26,264 nt of DNA, taken from positions 1-26,264 of the forward strand of contig BLJB01000272.1 in assembly GCA_013423325.1 (NCBI GenBank), in the 5' to 3' direction. Source of the stretch: Usnea hakonensis. Lineage: Eukaryota; Ascomycota; Lecanoromycetes; Lecanorales; Parmeliaceae. Numbering within the stretch: the stretch's first letter is position 1; every line of letters starts with the position of its first letter. A program made the translations under genes and the position numbers. The notes below the pieces were generated by a model, which was given only the letters and a program-made list of their open reading frames with translations, had not been told where the DNA came from and did not search any database. Below are positions 21,604 to 26,264 of this stretch, piece after piece.

Positions 21604-22216
21604 ATGCCTGTTAAATTCAAAGGCCTTTTTCGGTCAAGAGGGTCAAGGTCACAGTCATCACTGCCGACGCAATCCCCGTTAACGCTCGAACCGTCCTCTT
21701 CACAAGCCGCCGCGCCGTCAGACCCACCCGCCCAACCATCGCAGACGACCATCAGTCCGTCATTGACTGCTATAGATACACACGACTCTCCAGCACCCAT
21801 CGGAGAAGGCCAAAATCATGGCGTCCAAGTCTTGTACAATAGTGGCGCCGAGGCGAGTGTCGATATCGTGTTCGTGCACGGATTGACAGGCGACGCATAC
21901 AACACCTGGCTTCACAAGAATATAAGGGTACATTGGCCAAGCCAATTGCTGAGGCAAGACATCCCGGACGCACGTATCCTGAGCTTTGGCTATGATGTAG
22001 ATATCGTAAATTTCTGGAACCCAGCATCAAACAGTCGGCTAACCAACCATACTGAGAACATGGTCGGCGACCTTATACGAAAGCGAGAGCGAATATACAC
22101 CGAAACCAGAAAGATACTTTTTGTCGCTCACAGTCGGCGGACTCGTCATTGAGTACGCGCTCAGCCACTCGAGGAGTGCCGTTGAGCGGTTTCTCCACCA
22201 GATCGAGCAGTACACG
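21604..22216 (+). pseudogene. Alpha/beta-hydrolase (NLR N-terminal type) fragment
   Basis: ATG 21604 opens 177 codons: a Ser/Pro-rich leader (residues 1-70), then an alpha/beta-hydrolase of the DUF676/SERAC1-like type found at the N-terminus of fungal NLRs. Motifs are VDIVFVHGLTGDAYNTW (86-102), VHWPSQLL, PDARILSFGYD and TRKILFVAHS (168-177). AHS is the start of the catalytic Ser elbow (AHS-x-GG). Directly after that Ser the frame shifts: two bases of the next codon appear missing near 22135, and the expected GGLVIEYALSHSRSAVERFL continues in the next frame to about 22216. There homology stops and an inverted NB-ARC fragment follows. In intact NLRs this domain is thought to act as effector after NB-ARC activation. 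Confidence 0.8.
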
Positions 22217-22223
22217 GATAGCC

Positions 22224-22733
22224 TTAAAGGGTCCATCGATTGCGGTTAATAAAGGCAGCAGCCTGCGTGATGGCTAGCGGAATATATCCCAGGACATCCA
22301 GCAGCCTTTCCGTAGTACTCGACACGTCCAAAGAGCTCGCAGATCCTTTCAGACTCAATCGCAACAATGCTTTTGAAAATGGCGGTACCTCCGTACACAA
22401 TTCTCCGTCGGCTAGATCCTGGCCTACGGGTCTACTGCTCGTTGTAACGAGTAATGACTTCTGAGAACGTAAGACAGTTGGAAGGTATTCGGTTAGAGGT
22501 TTCTGAATTTGTGTAATAGTAGTAGGTGGTACATCCGATTCGGCCGAAGAGAAAAGGAGATCCGCATTATCAGCATTGTCCACAATCTTGAGCCAATGAC
22601 TGTCCTCCTCATCCAGCCACTTGAAGACCAGTTCACAATCAGTCTTGGGATCGTCGCATGCAGGAAGCTGTAATCTACGTGCAATGTGGTGATAGGCATG
22701 CACAAATGTAGCAGAGCTGGTTACATGCACACA
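22224..22733 (-). pseudogene. NB-ARC/NACHT-type NTPase fragment without P-loop
   Basis: About 168 codons on the minus strand read as the middle of an NB-ARC domain: VHVTSSATFVHAYHHIARRL (RNBS-A-like), WLKIVDNADNADLLF (kinase-2/Walker B), KSLLVTTSSRP (RNBS-B) and YIPLAITQAAAFI (GLPL-like), ending at TAA 22224-22226. The P-loop (GxGKT) that should precede it is absent, as is any TPR or ankyrin sensor. It opens directly after the stop of the DUF7924-like gene and points toward the hydrolase fragment on the other strand. Together with that fragment it could be one NLR broken by inversion and deletion, or two separate remnants. Confidence 0.8.
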
Positions 22734-24446
22734 TTATGAACGTGCGATATAATTAGCTAGATCGAACAACTCATCCGCTACCTCTTTCAAGAAGTCAGTC
22801 TTATACCAGCTTATTAAACACTCCAACAGTATAAAGAAATCTTCCAACCCGTCAGCAAGGGACCCGTAATATAGCTTCAAGAGGTTCATATAGTGCATGC
22901 AAATGTCTTCCTCCAACACGAAATAGTGAACCCAGAACTCGATTATGGGTCCCTGTGTATATATGGAAAAAGCGAGAGGTGTCTTCCCGCCCTTAGGATT
23001 TATACTGCGTTCGGAAGTTGGAAACACGCCTTTGAAAAGACCGATAAGCTGTTTTTGGAGATTGATTATGCAGCTTCCGGACACAGCAGCTTGATTCTCT
23101 ACCTCGAAGACGGTCTTTCCAGTAGCGTATACTTTGCCTTCAATCACTAGGATCGGAAATCGAACGTTTAGGAAGTTTTACGTAGGATCGGAGCAAAGTT
23201 TATCCTCGCGTTGCAAGAATTTTAGGAGATCGTCGGCCTTATATTTACTGAGCCCACGTTTTATTAGTGCGCTAGCTACCGTGGAGTAACGAAGGCCGAT
23301 AGTAAAGTCCGGACGAGGAGTCTTAACCGCGCCGTCCTATCGTGACTGAGGTAACGCGAGAGGGGATGGAGCTGTAGGCGGCGGTATAGACGACTGCGAT
23401 GCATCCGGAGTAGGGATTGACCGATCTCCCCGTGTTCGCTTGCTGGGCCGATCGACGATGTTATTATCGGCCGCGTGTACTTGACCCAAAGCATTCGGGT
23501 CCCAGACTTCTTGCTGAAAATCGGGCTTGAGGCTTGGGTTCCAGTCTGATCAAGATTAGCAAGCAACGATGAACACGCTAGAGTCAAAGTATAGTACCAG
23601 CTTTCCTAGGACAGTCGAATACTTCATCCGGATACAATTCGCGGAACGCTTCATAGATTAGCTCGACTAAGTCATCTTCTCGATGAGCCCCTCGAAGATT
23701 ATTGATAAAATCCTGGGATTTCTTCTTTGCTATATCGGAGATTTGGCGCTTTCTTTTATCGGAAATCTTGCGCTTGTAAATAATATCTAATTGAGACCGG
23801 ATTTCCTTTGGAGGAGGTTCGGGATGAATAAACATTTTGGCACCCTCGAGAATATGATAGCGATAGAAACTATTCGAAGCTGATGATTTCTGCGAGGGTA
23901 CCGATACTATATCAGGATTTAGGTCCGAAGAGCTGGCTTGCCGCGACAGACCTCTCTTCCGCGTTCGACCTGAAGGCGTAATCATAGGATCCATGTTGCT
24001 GGACGTCTCTCTTTCAAGCTTTTTCAAATTCTCCTCGGTAAGTTGAGATGCTGGCTCGGATCCACGGCGTCCGTTGTCTAAGCGTTCGTTTTTAGAATCC
24101 GTAGCTAGTCTTGATGCGGATAGTAGATCTCTCCGTAATCGCTTTTGCGAGTGCTCGTCTTCGGATTCGTGTTTTCGCTTCTGGGCTCGGGTCGATAGGC
24201 GAGCGATCAGCTCTCGGGAGGGTGTAGAAGACTTTTGGAGGGCTGTAGCTGCCGTAGCGAAAGAGCGTAATTGTCGCGGCTGGGTATTCTTTAGAGGATA
24301 AAGAGGCTTGCTGTGCTTCGGAGTGGCCTTGGCATGCTTCAAGCAACGCTCTGTACGCTGTCAGTATGGGCGGCTACAAAATGGAAGAGGGGAAAGATAC
24401 CTGTTGCGCGTTCTTGCCGCGTTACGAGCTTGCGTTTGGGAAGCAT
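22734..24446 (-). pseudogene. DUF7924-like fungal protein, possible PD-(D/E)xK-like core, two nonsense mutations
   Basis: Proposed exons on the minus strand: 24446-24401 (MLPKRKLVTRQERAT), 24350-23598 and 23545-22734, with introns 24351-24400 (50 nt, CTGAC branch) and 23546-23597 (52 nt, CTAAT branch). The spliced length is 536 codons plus stop. The N-terminal half is basic and disordered with nuclear-targeting patches (KRKHESEDEHSQKRLRRDL, YKRKISDKRKRQ). The second half has PSKRTRGDRS, TPRPDFTIGLRYSTV, RFPILVIEGKVYATGK, ENQAAVSGSC and LAFSIYTQGPIIEFWVHYF, a pattern I associate with a widespread fungal family (DUF7924 or close; recalled, not searched). Stops TAG 23337-23339 and TAA 23178-23180 (SDPT-stop-NFLNVRFP, expected Gln) break it. 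Confidence 0.7.
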
Positions 24447-25090
24447 ATCGAGTGGGAGACAGCGAGGGTATATTAGCGCCGAGATCAATGGTCAATATGA
24501 GGAGGCAGAAAGCAACATTTTCGATGACGTGGCAGGCGGCATAGCGTTGGATAACTAATCATTCCTGATTGACTCCCGCATAACATATTCAGCTCATGCA
24601 GACTATCTTTAGAATGGACGCTCGACAGCCAATTGACGACTACTCTGTGACGCTCACCCCTGCACCCTCGGTTCACCCTGTCCGCACCCTATAATTCCCG
24701 TTGATAATCGCTTAGTTAGATTCAACACAAATTTCAGCCTAATACTCTATATTTCGCATAAACTATATCGAGGTCTTCGTAGACCTGCCGTGAAGCCTGC
24801 CCTATGACAATTTGTCTTTCCACCTCTTGATGAGCCTTTTGAGGAGCCGCCGTCTGTCTTCCTGAATTCAGATAGGTCGAATTCAATACTCGGGTAGGTA
24901 GCGTTCGGGAGTCGTCGTTCAATAATCACCCTTCTTTTCTCTTTTCCCTCCCACCCCGCCCTACATTAATTCAATAGAGGGAGCCACATCAGGGGGAGCC
25001 ACACTCTTCTTTCAGCACTCTTTTCCTCGTCTCCATCATTTGCACCTCCAGCTTCTCGGCCTCATCATCCCTCTCGGCTTACTTCGCAGC
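24447..25090. other. Intergenic region, no supported gene
   Basis: About 640 bp lie between the minus-strand DUF7924-like gene and the plus-strand dehydrogenase relic, so it should contain two divergent promoters. A minus-strand frame at 24734-24922 (58 to 62 codons, GQASRQVYEDLDIVYAKYR) has some protein-like character but no start ATG, domain or neighbour support. CT-rich sequence at 24930-25060 resembles a fungal 5' leader for a plus-strand gene. Confidence 0.45.
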
Positions 25091-25128
25091 ATGAGCTCGC
25101 CGGCACAGACCCCAGTAATAGCCAATCA

Positions 25129-25755
25129 GCCTTCGCAACCGCACTTAATAGGCTCGGCTACGTCGATATGGTGGTTAGCAATGTAGGGGATAGTGGACAC
25201 AAATGGAAGTCAATTTCTTCGGCTCGATCAATGTTACGAGGACGGCTGGGGAGGCCATAAGGGATTAGAAGCTCAAAGGGGGGTGGATCCTACAGGTCGC
25301 CTCTACCGGAGGCCAAAGAGAGTCGGGCTCCCTCCAATTCCCCGGAATATAAACCCTACTAACACCTATACTCGCTCAGAGTGCCCATGTTTAAAATCTA
25401 CTGCGCCTCCACATGGGCCGTCGAAGGCTTTACCGAAGCCCTCTCCCACGAAGTCAAAGCAGAATGGAACATCCACTTCACATGCATCGAGCCCGGCGGT
25501 TTCCGTATACTGGACCGGACGCTCCGTGGACTTCCCCACGTAGCCTACGACTATATAAGCGCTAAAGAATCAATAGCGAAGCGGAATGGAAGCCAAGCTA
25601 GGGATCCGGTCAAGGGCGTAAAGGTAAAATATTAGTTGGCGGTTACGAAGGAGCCGCTGTTAAGTCTGATTGTGGAGATGGACGTATATAAGGCGACTCG
25701 GGCGAAGATTGAGGCATATGGTGAAAAGTATAGGAGGTTTGGGGGGGCTGAGTAA
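25129..25755 (+). pseudogene. Short-chain dehydrogenase/reductase (SDR), deleted and broken
   Basis: Recognisable SDR blocks in order: AFATALNRLGYVDMVVSNVG (25129-25188; counterpart of the NNAG strand), MEVNFFGSINVTR (25203 onward), KGGWILQVASTGGQRE, then after a 58-nt intron (25322-25379, TACTAAC branch) VPMFKIYCASTWAVEGFTEA and CIEPGGFR, ending with DVYKATRAKIEAYGEKYRRF before TAA 25753-25755. The N-terminal NAD(P)-binding TGxxxGxG segment is missing, although ATG 25091 (MSSPAQTPV) may be the original start. About 25 codons between SNVG and MEVNFFG are also lost, with a frame change. The active site YxxxK reads Y-C-A-S-T, so the catalytic Lys is replaced. Stops TAG 25266-25268 and TAG 25633-25635 interrupt it. 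SDRs reduce or oxidise small carbonyl or alcohol substrates; the substrate is unknown. Confidence 0.8.
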
Positions 25756-26264
25756 TAGTGCTGATGTTGAGGGGTGTAAGGCTCCTTGAGATGGCTGGGT
25801 TGTATGAGTTTGGGTGGCTATACTGAGGTGCTGCGGGTATTTTATATAAGTATTGTATATATATAGCGAAACAGTAGATCTATCCTGCGTTCTCCTGATC
25901 CTTTAGCCTGTTATATATACTCTTTCGGTTAAATAGAATTCCGGAAGCAGCAATCTTTACACAAATGCCTTTCGAAAAACAAAACGCCAATTTAGCACTT
26001 TTCTTCTCAATACCAACACCGCAGCTCATTGATTTTCACGGATCAAACCTCTTTAACACTGTTTCCCAGCGATATGTAACCAAACGAAGCCACACCCGTA
26101 TCTCTCCAACTGTCCAAACTCCTACATTCCCTTCGCTGAGAAGACATAGACGATGCCGTAGGGAGCCAAAGCCTCAATATTTCCCCTACTCACAAGCTCA
26201 GGTTGTCACGGTGTGGATCTGAGTCTAGTTAGGTTGATCTATGCGATAGCCGACGGTTTAGGCG
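25756..26264. other. Terminal region, no supported gene
   Basis: A short AT-rich stretch (25840-25925, tatataa-rich) follows the dehydrogenase and may hold its 3' end. The plus-strand 85-codon frame at 25965-26222 lacks domain features. On the minus strand about 26118-26190 reads ...IEALAPYGIVYVFSAKGM-stop, which looks like a C-terminal exon of a gene continuing past the right edge, but it is too short to call. Confidence 0.4.

Noticed and set aside
11597..25755. Alternative genetic code in which TAA/TAG encode Gln, suggested by the absence of TGA among interior stops
   Set aside because: Several TAG sites stand where Trp is required (13144, 12832, 14789, the last confirmed by the sister module), the genes end in TAA or TGA in the normal way, and RIP explains the pattern in an ascomycete.
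25965..26222. 85-codon plus-strand frame
   Set aside because: No domain, low-complexity Arg-rich end, no promoter or intron support.

Overview
This window looks like nuclear DNA of a filamentous ascomycete (Pezizomycotina). The evidence is short GT-AG introns of 50-78 nt with CTNAC-type branch points, fungal-specific gene families (HET, KilA-N/APSES, FHA-kinase, NLR-type alpha/beta hydrolase with NB-ARC), and two extremely AT-rich tracts with the hallmark of repeat-induced point mutation (RIP): CpA/TpG almost absent and TpA in great excess. I cannot name the species.

Layout. Positions 1-517 hold a heavily RIPed, inverted, partial copy of a LINE-like element. 518-6287 is an AT-rich isochore with no gene. 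6301-8078 is a better preserved copy of the same element (+ strand), flanked by a 13-bp direct repeat (target-site duplication) and ending in (AAATTC)3. It carries one 512-codon Gag-like frame with zinc-knuckle remnants and no reverse transcriptase. 8092-about 10150 is a second RIPed AT-rich tract. At about 10150 base composition switches abruptly to normal.

The rest (10.15-26.26 kb) is an island of accessory-type genes, nearly all broken: a HET-domain gene (-, 11597-13584), a gene with four KilA-N/APSES-like domains (-, 13862-about 16415), an FHA plus protein kinase gene (-, 16497-18120), a four-exon coiled-coil gene with a basic tail (+, 18654-21052), an NLR-type alpha/beta hydrolase fragment (+, 21604-22216) joined to an inverted NB-ARC fragment (-, 22224-22733), a three-exon DUF7924-like gene (-, 22734-24446), and a decayed short-chain dehydrogenase (+, about 25129-25755).

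The unifying observation is how these genes are broken. Reading frames persist over kilobases, introns remain recognisable, and about 21 in-frame interior stops are all TAA or TAG, never TGA. CpA->TpA (TpG->TpA) mutation can make only those two stops, from CAA, CAG and TGG. The gene island therefore appears mildly RIPed itself, by leakage from the flanking repeats or because the block was once duplicated. A few indels (HET, hydrolase, dehydrogenase) and one inversion are additional decay. HET, NLR, kinase and KilA-N families are associated with fungal self/non-self recognition or signalling, so the block reads as a decayed recognition-gene island. A working joint function is inference only.
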